From the NCBI RefSeq assembly GCF_030177935.1, contig NZ_CP089974.1, forward strand, positions 1,736,001 through 1,800,000: a DNA stretch of 64,000 nt, given 5' to 3'. This document shows, one piece after another, positions 14,596 to 22,454 of this stretch; the stretch's first letter is position 1, and each line of letters begins with the position of its first letter. This DNA is from Moraxella haemolytica (lineage in GTDB: Bacteria > Pseudomonadota > Gammaproteobacteria > Pseudomonadales > Moraxellaceae). The position numbers and the translations under genes are program-made. Below the pieces are notes generated by a model, which worked only from the letters and a program-made list of their open reading frames with translations, searched no databases and had not been told where the DNA came from.

Positions 14596-15180
14596 ATGAG
14601 TAATTTACCACAAAAGCTAAAAACTGTCAATTTTGACGGTTTGCCAGTCGCTTTTACCGAAAACGGCTATCTTAATGCTACAATGATTGCAAAACATTAT
14701 GGCAAGCGTGTGCAGAATTATCTAAAATCTGAACGCACACAGGATTATATCCGTGCCTTAGATGAGCATTTGAGTGAAGCCGTTTTTACGGCTTCGGTAG
14801 AAAATAGTGAAGCTCCAAAAAGAGCTTCACAAAATGACCTTGTGATTGTGCAAAAAGGCAATTCACAAGAATTTGAACAAGGCACTTGGTTACACCCAAA
14901 ACTTGCGATTGATTTTGCTCGTTGGCTTAATCCAAGATTTGCGGTTTGGTGTGATATGCAGATTGAACAAATGACGACAGGTTCTTTACAATCTTTAACT
15001 GCCCAAATCACCGAAACCAGTATCACGCTACAACATTTTGATGAAAATCTATCAAAAGCAGGTTGGTATCTGGCAACACACGGCAAACAGACTAAGCCAC
15101 AACTCAAAGCAAAACTTACCGAGCTTTTGCAAAAAGCTCAACCCTATTTGCCCTTTATCGGATTTGGAGGTGCAAAATGA
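14596..15180 (+). CDS. KilA-N domain protein, 194 aa
   Basis: Residues about 10-120 are a KilA-N domain (FDGLPVAFTENGYLNATMIAKHYGK ... TWLHPKLAIDFARWLNPRFAVWCDMQIE). KilA-N proteins bind DNA and occur as phage antirepressors or growth inhibitors. It is divergent from the Arc-like gene and overlaps the following small gene by ATGA. Unlike the other antirepressors it has no C4 RNA but a different folded leader and probably Arc control. Confidence 0.9.
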   Translation: MSNLPQKLKTVNFDGLPVAFTENGYLNATMIAKHYGKRVQNYLKSERTQDYIRALDEHLSEAVFTASVENSEAPKRASQNDLVIVQKGNSQEFEQGTWLHPKLAIDFARWLNPRFAVWCDMQIEQMTTGSLQSLTAQITETSITLQHFDENLSKAGWYLATHGKQTKPQLKAKLTELLQKAQPYLPFIGFGGAK

Positions 15181-15380
15181 CAAAGGTCATCAATCACATC
15201 GACAAAACAGATTTAGCAGACACTCATTATTTGGCAAGTGGCTATTTTGAATGGATTGCCAAACTTATCCGTCAAGCCAAGCAAGACGGCGATCAAATCT
15301 TTTTAGACATTGCTGAATATTTGGCAGAAGGTCAATCTGATGATTTTTTGCAAAAAGGCAAAGATATTGAGCTGTCTTGA
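15177..15380 (+). CDS. small acidic phage protein, 67 aa
   Basis: The ATG overlaps the KilA-N stop codon (ATGA), so synthesis is probably coupled. The protein is mostly helical and acidic with a segment YFEWIAKLIRQAKQDGDQIF. No family is recognised. A modulator of the KilA-N protein is a reasonable guess from the coupling only. Confidence 0.6.
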   Translation: MTKVINHIDKTDLADTHYLASGYFEWIAKLIRQAKQDGDQIFLDIAEYLAEGQSDDFLQKGKDIELS

Positions 15381-15382
15381 TA

Positions 15383-15474
15383 TTGACACCACGATACCCT
15401 GTGGGATATCATAATGCTATTATGGCATTAAGTGTCAATAAGGCGATTATCCGTTTTGGGTAGTTGCCTTTTTT
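15383..15474 (+). ncRNA. small RNA gene, copy B
   Basis: This copy matches the element at 9220 with three differences over 97 bases: promoter TTGACA-18-TATCAT, AATGC / GCATT hairpin and the same 11-pair terminator stem (15442-15452 with 15458-15468) with T6. It begins three bases after the stop codon of the small gene and ends ten bases before the converging antitoxin gene. The -10 box is weaker than in copy A. Function unknown. Confidence 0.7.
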
Positions 15475-15484
15475 GTTGCCCAAA

Positions 15485-15802
15485 TTACGCCGTAGCAAGC
15501 TCGCCAATGAGTTCTGGGCGTTTGGCAAGCAAATCTAAAAGCACACGAGCCGAACCGCTTGGCTGTCTTTGTCCCTGCTCCCACGATTTTAGGGTATTGA
15601 CCGAAATGCCAATGGCTTTTGCAAATTGGCTTTGAGATAGGTTGTTTTGTTGTCTGATGGTGGCAGGGTTAATGAGATATTGTCCTTTATTAAACTGTTC
15701 AATAGAACGAGTTAGGCTCTCACGCACAACTTCGGCATCTGGGTCATCGTCAATAATGGCTTGGACGATTGCGTCCATGTTGTCAAACTTTGGTAGGGTC
15801 AT
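15485..15802 (-). CDS. higA: HigA-like XRE antitoxin, 105 aa
   Basis: The C-terminal half is a helix-turn-helix (LSQSQFAKAIGISVNTLKSWEQGQRQPSG), typical of HigA / DUF-type antitoxins that follow their toxin gene. The N-terminus is an acidic tail (DDDPDAEVVRES) expected to bind the toxin. It overlaps the toxin gene by four bases. It probably represses the pair at the palindrome 16118-16145. Confidence 0.88.
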   Translation of the reverse strand: MTLPKFDNMDAIVQAIIDDDPDAEVVRESLTRSIEQFNKGQYLINPATIRQQNNLSQSQFAKAIGISVNTLKSWEQGQRQPSGSARVLLDLLAKRPELIGELATA

Positions 15803-16098
15803 TGTTTCTTTCCTTTTAAGGTATTAGGGGAGATGTTTTCTTGTTGGTTTTTGGCATAGACCGAAAAGCAAACAATCATACCATTTTCTAAAAAGTTGTA
15901 GTAAATCACACGCACACCGCCTTGTTTGCCCTTGCCTTTGGCAGACCAACGCAGTTTGCGAAATCCGCCTGTTTTTGGGATAACATCGCCTGCCAAAGGG
16001 TTGGTGGACAAAAAAGTAATGAAATCGCTTTTTTCGTCATCACTCCAAACAGCTTTGGATTGGGCGATAAAATCATCGGTTTCGGCAATCGTGTACAT
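15799..16098 (-). CDS. higB: RelE/HigB-like toxin, 99 aa
   Basis: The protein has the RelE/ParE fold pattern: a helical start (DDFIAQSKAVWSDDEKSDFI), then GDVIPKTGGFRKLRWSAKGKGKQGGVRVIYY, and a C-terminal strand with basic residues. The order toxin before antitoxin is that of HigBA. RelE-type toxins cut mRNA on the ribosome; the many lysines near residue 60 fit RNA contact. The pair sits between the KilA-N module and the portal gene. Confidence 0.87.
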   Translation of the reverse strand: MYTIAETDDFIAQSKAVWSDDEKSDFITFLSTNPLAGDVIPKTGGFRKLRWSAKGKGKQGGVRVIYYNFLENGMIVCFSVYAKNQQENISPNTLKGKKQ

Positions 16099-16117
16099 GG
16101 CGGTTTATCTCTGATTT

Positions 16118-16145
16118 AATACAATGTATTATAATACATTGTATT
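16118..16145. promoter_or_regulatory. 28-base perfect palindrome, higBA operator
   Basis: The 28 bases are fully self-complementary (half site AATACAATGTATTA) and lie 20 bases ahead of the toxin start, over the TATTAT-type -10 region of the minus strand. It is the expected site for the HigA-like repressor. Confidence 0.8.
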
Positions 16146-16172
16146 ATAATTACAAGTGATTTTTTTGATTTT

Positions 16173-16197
16173 AACCGCTTTTTGAGCGGTTTTTTTT
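16173..16197 (+). terminator. terminator-like hairpin before portal gene
   Basis: AACCGCT pairs with AGCGGTT and is followed by T8. It lies just upstream of the portal ribosome-binding site, the first of a series of such hairpins in front of late genes. Confidence 0.75.
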
Positions 16198-16217
16198 ATC
16201 GCAAAAAGGAAAATAAA

Positions 16218-17423
16218 ATGAATTTTTTTGGTTGGCTCGGCTCACTTTTCGGGCGTTCACGCCTTGATAAAGGGCAACAGTCCGACCCCTTTATCGGCAC
16301 AACATCGGCAAGTGGCAACGCCATCAATGCCGAAACTGCCCTTAAACTGTCTGCGGTGTGGGCGTGTGTACGCCTAAGAAGTCAAGTCATCGGCTCTTTA
16401 CCCCTACATCTATATGGCAAAGACAAAAAGACAGCCGACCAGCACCTTTTGTATCGGCTACTACACGACAGCCCCAATGCCGATATGACGGCAAGCGAGT
16501 TTTGGGAAAGTATGGTGGCAAGTCTTGATTTGTGGGGCAATGCCTATGCACTCATTATCCGCCATAAAAAAACCAATCACATCATCGCCCTAGATGTGCT
16601 AAATCCCGAACAAATGAGCGTATCACGAGGCAAAGACGGCTTGATTACCTACATTTATCAAGAAAATGGCAAATATACCCGTTATGTGGCTGATGAGATT
16701 TTGCACATTAAGGGGTTTAGTTTGGACGGCTTGGTGGGGTTGTCGCCCATTAGCTACCAATCATCGGTGATTGGACTGCAAACGGACGCCAACAACGCCA
16801 CCGCCCACGAATTTAGAAACTCGCTCAAAGCAGGCGGATTTTTGAAAGTTGGTGAAAACACACTTACTGATGAACAGCGAGAACGCCTAAGAAAGCATTT
16901 GACCGAATTTGGCAAGCCCGAAAACGCAGGTAAATACATGGTTTTGGAGGCGGGTATGGATGTGGCGGGCGGGCATAGCCTAAGAATGAACCCACAGGAC
17001 GCACAGCTTTTGGAAAGTCGTTATTTTGGCATTGAAGAAATATGCCGTATCTTTGGCGTGCCACCACAGCTTATTTACCATACCGACAAGGCAAGCAGTT
17101 GGGCAAGTAGCTTGGAAAATATGAATTTGGGCTTTTTGATGTATTCGCTCCGCCCTATTTTAGTCAAAATTGAACAGGCAATTGTCAAAAAACTGCTCAC
17201 CCCTGCCGAGCGTGGACAATATAAACCCAGATGGAGCGTGGAAGGACTGCTACGGGCGGATAGTAATGGGCGGTCGGCATTTTATACTTCGGCATTGCAA
17301 AACGGCTGGCTGACAAGAAACGAAGTGCGAGAATTGGAAGACCTACCGCCTTTGGACGGGGGCGACACGCTAACCGTACAGACGAATTTAACGCATTTAC
17401 AAGATTTGGGGAGAAATGAATGA
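16218..17423 (+). CDS. portal protein, HK97 family, 401 aa
   Basis: The start MNFFGWLGSLFGRS follows AAAGGAAAATAAA. The HK97-type portal pattern is clear: LKLSAVWACVRLRSQVIGSLPLHLY near residue 40, SFWE-like and WGNAYALIIR near residue 105, then ILHIKGFSLDGLVGLSP and FGVPPQLI. The portal is the DNA entry vertex of the capsid. The gene overlaps the protease start by ATGA, and the following genes run in the standard HK97 order. Confidence 0.96.
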   Translation: MNFFGWLGSLFGRSRLDKGQQSDPFIGTTSASGNAINAETALKLSAVWACVRLRSQVIGSLPLHLYGKDKKTADQHLLYRLLHDSPNADMTASEFWESMVASLDLWGNAYALIIRHKKTNHIIALDVLNPEQMSVSRGKDGLITYIYQENGKYTRYVADEILHIKGFSLDGLVGLSPISYQSSVIGLQTDANNATAHEFRNSLKAGGFLKVGENTLTDEQRERLRKHLTEFGKPENAGKYMVLEAGMDVAGGHSLRMNPQDAQLLESRYFGIEEICRIFGVPPQLIYHTDKASSWASSLENMNLGFLMYSLRPILVKIEQAIVKKLLTPAERGQYKPRWSVEGLLRADSNGRSAFYTSALQNGWLTRNEVRELEDLPPLDGGDTLTVQTNLTHLQDLGRNE

Positions 17424-17959
17424 CTTTACAAACAAAATCACTCTCATTTAAAGCCGAAAACCTACAAGATGACGGCACATTTAGCGGATATTGTAGCGTC
17501 TTTGATGTCAAAGACAGTTATGGCGATATTGTCAAGAAGGGTGCTTTTGTCAATTCTTTGAACGAATGGCAAGCCAAAGGCAAGATGCCCCCAATCCTAT
17601 GGCAACACAGCAGAAATGAAGTCATTGGCGTGTGGACAAAACTGTATGAAGACGATAAGGGGCTATTTGGCGAAGGTAAATTACTCATTGACGATGTCGC
17701 CAAAGCAAAAGAAGCCTACGCCCTCATCAAAAATGGGGCGATTGACGGACTGTCTATCGGCTATCGTAACGACAAGTGGGCGTGGAATGATGATGATAAT
17801 GTGCTTGAACTGTTGGAAATTGACTTAAAAGAAGTGTCAATCGTAACCTTCCCTGCCAATGAAGACAGTACCGTATCAAGTGTCAAAGCCGAAGCGATAA
17901 AAGCCAAAGATGCACAAAACGCCTTAAAAATTCTTGCCAATATTAACCAATCATTTTAA
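17420..17959 (+). CDS. prohead protease, HK97 family, 179 aa
   Basis: The pattern of the U35 family is present: FSGYCSVFDVKDSYGDIVKKGAF, PPILWQHSRNEVIGVW with the catalytic histidine, and IDGLSIGY with the catalytic serine near residue 113. It cleaves scaffold segments from the capsid protein during maturation. Its ATG overlaps the portal stop codon and the capsid gene follows after a terminator-like hairpin. Confidence 0.95.
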   Translation: MTLQTKSLSFKAENLQDDGTFSGYCSVFDVKDSYGDIVKKGAFVNSLNEWQAKGKMPPILWQHSRNEVIGVWTKLYEDDKGLFGEGKLLIDDVAKAKEAYALIKNGAIDGLSIGYRNDKWAWNDDDNVLELLEIDLKEVSIVTFPANEDSTVSSVKAEAIKAKDAQNALKILANINQSF

Positions 17960-17977
17960 ATTTTAAATCAACCCAAC

Positions 17978-18004
17978 GCCCTACTAACCGCTAGGGCTTT
18001 TTTA
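17978..18004 (+). terminator. terminator-like hairpin before capsid gene
   Basis: GCCCTA pairs with TAGGGC, followed by T6, immediately ahead of the AGGAAACATC ribosome-binding region of the capsid gene. Confidence 0.7.
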
Positions 18005-18017
18005 ATAGGAAACATCT

Positions 18018-19208
18018 ATGACCGACCAAACCACCAATTACACCGAACTTGCCAAAGAGTTTGCCCGTGCTACTGACAATGTCAAAGAAGTGGCGGAAGA
18101 TATTAAGGGCAAAATGGCAAATAATGAAAAGCTGTCCCAATACGCCATTGACAAGGCTGATGAAGCCCTAGTGTCAATGAATGATATTAAATTGCGACTT
18201 GATGAACTGGAACAAAAAGACGCACGCCGTGGCTCTGATGATACCGATTTTTGTACACTTGGCGAGAAGTTTGCCGATTCTGAAGCCTTAAAACAGCTAC
18301 AGGCTGACCCACGCGGTGTCAAGCAAGCCAAACTTGAAGTCAAAGCCAACATCACATCAGCCACGGCTGACGCCAATGGTTCAGCAGGCGTGCTAATCAG
18401 TGACCACCGAGTACCAGGTCTTGTTGTGCCACCTAATCGCCGAATGACGGTACGCGACTTGTTGATGGCGGGTTCAACTTCAAGCAACGCCATCACTTAT
18501 ATGCGTGAGACTGGGTTCACTAATGGTGCAGCCATTCAGCAAAACGAAGGTGACAAAAAAGCACAATCTGACATTAAGTTTGATGAGCAGACAGTCAATG
18601 TGGCAACCTTGGCACACTTTTTTAAAGCATCTCGCCAAATCTTGGATGACGCACCACAACTGGCAAGCCACATCAATGGTCGCTTAATCTATGGCCTAAA
18701 ACTGGTGGAAGAACAGCAGCTGCTCAATGGCGATGGACTATCAGGCAATCTAAAAGGTATCATCACTCAAGCAACAGCGTTCAACGATAAGGCAACACTG
18801 GCGAAATATACCATCATCGACCAGCTACGCCTTGCTATGTTGCAAGCGGTGTTGGCTGAATACCCTGCAAGTGGTCATGTACTAAACCCGATTGATTGGG
18901 CGAAGATTGAGCTTGCCAAAGATGACAATGGTCGCTACATCATCGGCAATCCACAAGGCACAGCAACGCCAACGCTGTGGGGCTTGCCTGTGGTAGCAAC
19001 CCAAGCAATGCAAGCGGGCAAATTCTTGACAGGTGCGTTTGACCTTGGCGCACAAATCTTTGACCGTCAAGATTCGACCGTGATGGTTGGTTTTGAAAAT
19101 GATGATTTTACGCGTAACTTGGTGACTATCCTAGCTGAAGAGCGTTTGGCGTTGGCGGTGTATCGCCCCGAAGCCTTTATTCATGGCACTTTGGCTGATA
19201 AAGTTTAA
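18018..19208 (+). CDS. major capsid protein, HK97 family, 396 aa
   Basis: Residues 1-95 form a coiled delta-like scaffold (NVKEVAEDIKGKMANNEKL ... RLDELEQKDARRG). The mature HK97 fold follows, with the family segments VPPNRRMTVRDLL, FTNGAAIQQNEGDKK, LAHFFKASRQILDDAPQL and EEQQLLNGDG near residue 235. It assembles the icosahedral head after cleavage by the protease upstream. Confidence 0.96.
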   Translation: MTDQTTNYTELAKEFARATDNVKEVAEDIKGKMANNEKLSQYAIDKADEALVSMNDIKLRLDELEQKDARRGSDDTDFCTLGEKFADSEALKQLQADPRGVKQAKLEVKANITSATADANGSAGVLISDHRVPGLVVPPNRRMTVRDLLMAGSTSSNAITYMRETGFTNGAAIQQNEGDKKAQSDIKFDEQTVNVATLAHFFKASRQILDDAPQLASHINGRLIYGLKLVEEQQLLNGDGLSGNLKGIITQATAFNDKATLAKYTIIDQLRLAMLQAVLAEYPASGHVLNPIDWAKIELAKDDNGRYIIGNPQGTATPTLWGLPVVATQAMQAGKFLTGAFDLGAQIFDRQDSTVMVGFENDDFTRNLVTILAEERLALAVYRPEAFIHGTLADKV

Positions 19209-19220
19209 CTCAACCAAAAG

Positions 19221-19250
19221 CCCTAGAAGTGGTTATTTCTAGGGTTTTTT
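19221..19250 (+). terminator. terminator-like hairpin after capsid gene
   Basis: CCCTAGAA pairs with TTCTAGGG, followed by T6, between capsid gene and the small head gene. Confidence 0.75.
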
Positions 19251-19264
19251 ACTAGGGGTTTTTG

Positions 19265-19492
19265 ATGAAATATAAAGTTATCCGCCAACATTATGGCGAT
19301 AAACAATACTTTGCAGGCGAGAGCCGAGAAGTTACCAACGAACACGATGCCAAGATTCTGATTAGCATGGGATTAATTGAACCAATCGCAGGCGAGAAAG
19401 CCAAGGCAGCACCAAAGAACAAGGCTGAGCCGAAGGTACAAAATAAAGCTGAGAGCGACTTGGATAATAAAGATGAACAAAATCACCCTTGA
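19265..19492 (+). CDS. small head-associated protein, 75 aa
   Basis: The protein begins MKYKVIRQHYGDKQYFAGES, a short beta-rich segment followed by a Lys/Ala/Asp-rich tail. Similar small proteins lie between capsid and connector genes in many HK97-type phages, but their role is not known to me. Its 3' end overlaps the next gene by 20 bases, which supports translation of both. Confidence 0.65.
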   Translation: MKYKVIRQHYGDKQYFAGESREVTNEHDAKILISMGLIEPIAGEKAKAAPKNKAEPKVQNKAESDLDNKDEQNHP

Positions 19493-19799
19493 ACAAGTCA
19501 AACATCAATGCCGAATTGAACACGATGACGAAGACCCTTTATTAACGCTTTACATCAATTCGGCATATCGGGCGGTGGAAAAATTTACCGACAAGACACT
19601 GTTTTTTGATGACATACCGATAGATAGCGACAAAGAGCGTTGTATTTTGCTTAGTGATGACATCAACCAAGCCTGCCTAATGCTCATCGCCCACTGGTAT
19701 GCCAACCGTGAAACGGTGGGGGCAAATATGGTAAACATTGCCAAAATGCCCTATGCGGTGGATTTTTTGTTAAGTCCATACCGATTTATGGGGGTGTAA
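19473..19799 (+). CDS. head-tail connector, gp6-like, 108 aa
   Basis: The start at 19473 (MNKITLEQVKHQCRIEHDDED) matches the usual start of HK97 gp6-type connectors; a longer upstream frame is an artefact of the overlap. The protein is mostly helical with LLTLYINSAYRAVEKFTDK and a C-terminal helix ACLMLIAHWYANRE. It forms the first ring under the portal. The order capsid, connector, head closure, gp10-like is conserved. Confidence 0.88.
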   Translation: MNKITLEQVKHQCRIEHDDEDPLLTLYINSAYRAVEKFTDKTLFFDDIPIDSDKERCILLSDDINQACLMLIAHWYANRETVGANMVNIAKMPYAVDFLLSPYRFMGV

Positions 19800-19800
19800 A

Positions 19801-20142
19801 ATGGCAATCGGTGCAGGACAGCTTCGCCACCGTGTGCAATTTTACCGCCAATCTACCACTCGCTCCGCCACAGGAGCGGTCAAAGTGGGACAATGGGAAC
19901 ACACCTTGACCCTTTGGGGGCAGTTTACGCCCCTATCGGTCAAAGACATCATCAAAGGGCAAGCCGAGCAAGTCAACATCACCGCACGAGCCACCATTCG
20001 CCACCGCACCGACATTGATGGCACCATGCGTGTGCAATATGCAGGGCGAATGTATGAGATTGTCGGTGAGCCTTTGGCGGATAATGGCAGTGGGCGTGAA
20101 TATCTCACATTAGTGCTAAAAGGGGTTGCCGATGAAGATTAA
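19801..20142 (+). CDS. head-tail adaptor, SPP1 gp16-like, 113 aa
   Basis: A short beta-barrel protein of the head-tail joining family: MAIGAGQLRHRVQFYRQS at the start, WGQFTPLSVKDII in the middle and RTDIDGTMRVQYAGRMYEIVGEPL near the end. It is expected to close the head exit channel. It starts one base after the upstream stop codon and overlaps the next gene by 11 bases. Confidence 0.9.
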   Translation: MAIGAGQLRHRVQFYRQSTTRSATGAVKVGQWEHTLTLWGQFTPLSVKDIIKGQAEQVNITARATIRHRTDIDGTMRVQYAGRMYEIVGEPLADNGSGREYLTLVLKGVADED

Positions 20143-20671
20143 GGGGATTGATGAGCTTAATAAAAAACTACACCAACTGCGTGATGAGGTGGGCAATAAA
20201 GATGCTGGCGGTGTGCTGTATTCGTCTTTGATGTTCGCCAGTACGCCGATGTACAAAACCATTAGAGCCAAAGCCCCTGTTAGTCCTGGCCCTTATCGTC
20301 GCTATATGTCAGGTGGTCAAGGCGATGGCTATTATTTTGATAAAAACGGCAAAAAACGCAGACGACGAGCCAAACGGGGAACGGGCAAATACCAAATGCA
20401 AAATCCCGAACTTTATAAAAAGTCTATCAAACGCAGACGGCTAACCAAAGGGGTTAGTGCCAACATAGACGGAGCAGCCATTGCCATTTATGTGGCGAAA
20501 AATACAGGCAAGACTTTTGGTGATGCGTATTATTGGTTTTTTAATGAATATGGCACAGCTTACCAAGCCCCACGCCCCATTTTTCGTCCGACATTTGATG
20601 GTGGCTATGCCAATGCAGAAGTCCGCTTTGCTAAAAAGCTCGGTGAGCGAATTGATAAGATTATGGGCTAA
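20132..20671 (+). CDS. HK97 gp10-like neck/tail protein, 179 aa
   Basis: The start at 20132 (MKIKGIDELNKKLHQLRDEV) is typical of the HK97 gp10 family; an in-frame TTG at 20126 is less likely. The middle is very basic (KNGKKRRRRAKRGTGKYQ), and the end has EYGTAYQAPRPIFRPTFD, a family hallmark. It is thought to act in tail completion or neck assembly. Overlaps the adaptor gene. Confidence 0.9.
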   Translation: MKIKGIDELNKKLHQLRDEVGNKDAGGVLYSSLMFASTPMYKTIRAKAPVSPGPYRRYMSGGQGDGYYFDKNGKKRRRRAKRGTGKYQMQNPELYKKSIKRRRLTKGVSANIDGAAIAIYVAKNTGKTFGDAYYWFFNEYGTAYQAPRPIFRPTFDGGYANAEVRFAKKLGERIDKIMG

Positions 20672-20674
20672 TCA

Positions 20675-20703
20675 TTGCTATTTTGTTTCTGATTGTGTAT
20701 GAT
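20675..20703 (+). promoter_or_regulatory. promoter of the membrane-protein moron
   Basis: TTGCTA and TATGAT are spaced by 17 bases, starting four bases after the preceding stop codon and leading into the gene at 20728. Confidence 0.65.
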
Positions 20704-20727
20704 GTTAAACACAATAGGAGTAAAATC

Positions 20728-21423
20728 ATGAAAAAAATCTTTAAAATCATCGCTATCATCATTGGCATTCTATTTGTGATTGGTGTGATTGGAGCAATCC
20801 TAGAGACTCCAGAACAAAAAGCAGAACGAGAAGCTAAGGCTGCCACCGAAAAGGCAGAAAAAGAAGCTCAACACGCCATCAAGCAGGCAGAAGCTGACGC
20901 AAAAGCCAAAGCTGAGACAGAAAAAGCCGCCAAAGAACAAGCAGAAAAAGAAGCTGAACTGGTTGCTGACTTTGGTATGACCCCGCAAGAACTTGGCAGA
21001 GGCATCGATCAAAGAATCAAAGATGTCATGAATGTTGAGACAACGCTTGCTAATGTAAAAAGTGGCAGTATTTCTTTTGATATGGACTTAGGCGAAGGTA
21101 TCATCTGGAGTGGTAATGTCAATGAGCAAGGCAAAGCGTCTGCAACGAGCCTGCAAATGAAAATCAGAGAAGGCGATGAACAAGGGCGTGTGATGAGCTT
21201 GCTGTTACTGGTGGGTGCGACCGTGCAAGTGTTACACCCAGATTTACCGAACGAGCAAGCATCACAAAAAGTGGGTGAGATGACCGAAAAAGCCATTAAT
21301 AAAGCCCTAAAAACACAAGAAGCAGTAACAGAGAGCATTATGATTGGTGATATCAAGCACTTTATTGAAGTGTATCCGTCATCTGGTGTTATTAAGATTG
21401 GTGCTGCTCATAAAGACCAGTAA
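20728..21423 (+). CDS. membrane-anchored coiled-coil protein (moron), 231 aa
   Basis: The start at 20728 has AGGAG ahead. A transmembrane segment at residues 5-24 (IIAIIIGILFVIGVIGAIL) is followed by a charged coiled coil of about 60 residues (repeats of KAEKEAQ type), then a globular domain (residues 90-231). It interrupts the connector genes, has its own promoter and ends at a terminator, so it is probably expressed in the lysogen. Possible roles are envelope alteration or phage exclusion; no family is recognised. Confidence 0.7.
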   Translation: MKKIFKIIAIIIGILFVIGVIGAILETPEQKAEREAKAATEKAEKEAQHAIKQAEADAKAKAETEKAAKEQAEKEAELVADFGMTPQELGRGIDQRIKDVMNVETTLANVKSGSISFDMDLGEGIIWSGNVNEQGKASATSLQMKIREGDEQGRVMSLLLLVGATVQVLHPDLPNEQASQKVGEMTEKAINKALKTQEAVTESIMIGDIKHFIEVYPSSGVIKIGAAHKDQ

Positions 21424-21440
21424 TTAATTCATTTTCAATT

Positions 21441-21468
21441 AAAACCGTTCCCTGTGAGCGGTTTTTTT
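21441..21468 (+). terminator. terminator-like hairpin before tail completion gene
   Basis: AACCG pairs with CGGTT over an 11-base loop, with T7. It ends the moron transcript and sits before the next late gene. Confidence 0.7.
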
Positions 21469-21486
21469 ATTGCCAAAGGAAATCTC

Positions 21487-21837
21487 ATGACCGCAAGCGA
21501 ACGCATATACAGCCTATTAGCCGATCTGGTCGCTGGGCGGTGTTATCCGCTGTTCGTGCCAGAGAGCGAAAACAAGCCCCCGCCTTATGTCGTGTATAGC
21601 ATCATCTCCAATCTACCAGACAACACCCTAGACGGCATCACAGGTCATGAGTGGGTGCGGGTGCAGATTGATGTTTATACCAATGACTATGACAGCACCC
21701 TTGAGCTTTCCGCCAAAGCCGTGCGAAAACTGGATACCATACAGCCGTCCGTCTATGGCGGTACGACCTATTTGCACGATGATGGGCTATGGCGTGGGCT
21801 GATTGAATACGAATTTTGGCAAACTTTGCCAGATTGA
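21487..21837 (+). CDS. tail completion protein, DUF3168, 116 aa
   Basis: The start at 21487 has AAAGGAAATCTC upstream. The protein matches DUF3168 / HK97 gp11-like pattern: ASERIYSLLADLV, RCYPLFVPESENKPPPYVVY and HEWVRVQIDVYTNDYDSTLEL. Such proteins cap the tail tube end that joins the head. The upstream in-frame codons derive from the terminator hairpin and are not part of the gene. Confidence 0.88.
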   Translation: MTASERIYSLLADLVAGRCYPLFVPESENKPPPYVVYSIISNLPDNTLDGITGHEWVRVQIDVYTNDYDSTLELSAKAVRKLDTIQPSVYGGTTYLHDDGLWRGLIEYEFWQTLPD

Positions 21838-21958
21838 TTTTTTTACCACCAACCAACTGACAGGAGAATAATATGTCAGATCTACAGTAGTAGAAATTTA
21901 AAGACAGTCGTTAGACTTATCCACCATTTTACCACAATCAAGCAATAGGAGTAAAAAA

Positions 21959-22393
21959 ATGTCAGCAGAAAATACCAAAGACAGCTTTTATCAGCTGTGG
22001 GTGTCTGAGACGGGCGCGTCAGGCACCTTTAAAAAAATCAACCGCCTAACCAAGGCGGCACCGCCCAACGAAGCCAAAGTGCTGGACGAAATCACCGCCA
22101 CCGATGATCGTCGTACAGTCAAGGCAGCGGTGGATTTTAAAGAAGAGTCTGAGGTTGAGTTTGAATATGTACTACTGCCTGATGACGAGACACATCAGCT
22201 GCTACAGACGGGCTTTGATACGGGTAAAGAGCTGTATTTTCAGTATAAATTCGTAGAAGCGCCAGCAGAAAGCCGTGAATTTAAAGGTATGATTGCTGAG
22301 CTGACCACCGATGGCGAAGACACCAAAAAGAAACTTCGCAAAAAAGGCAAAATCACCATCACGGGTGAAGTTAAAAAAGAACTCACCGTCTAA
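21959..22393 (+). CDS. major tail tube protein, 144 aa
   Basis: The protein is the right size and position for the siphophage tail tube subunit; segments such as DEITATDDRRTVKAAVDFKEESEVEFEYVLLPDD and FKGMIAELTTDGEDTKKKLRKKGKITITGE fit the beta-rich lambda V / gpV-like fold. AGGAG lies nine bases upstream. Ahead of it, at 21865-21890, a second ribosome-binding site leads to a five-codon frame starting ATGTCAG, perhaps a leftover of a rearranged start. Confidence 0.88.
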   Translation: MSAENTKDSFYQLWVSETGASGTFKKINRLTKAAPPNEAKVLDEITATDDRRTVKAAVDFKEESEVEFEYVLLPDDETHQLLQTGFDTGKELYFQYKFVEAPAESREFKGMIAELTTDGEDTKKKLRKKGKITITGEVKKELTV

Positions 22394-22407
22394 ATCAACT
22401 TACCACC

Positions 22408-22432
22408 AAGCCCATCCTATTGATGGGCTTTT
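22408..22432 (+). terminator. terminator-like hairpin after tail tube gene
   Basis: AAGCCCATC pairs with GATGGGCTT, followed by TT and a T-rich stretch. Confidence 0.6.
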
Positions 22433-22454
22433 GTTCTAAAAAAAGGAAAAAAAT

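Noticed and set aside
18038-18496. A 152-codon minus-strand frame opposite the capsid gene.
   Set aside because: Serine-rich antisense shadow of a clear HK97 capsid gene.
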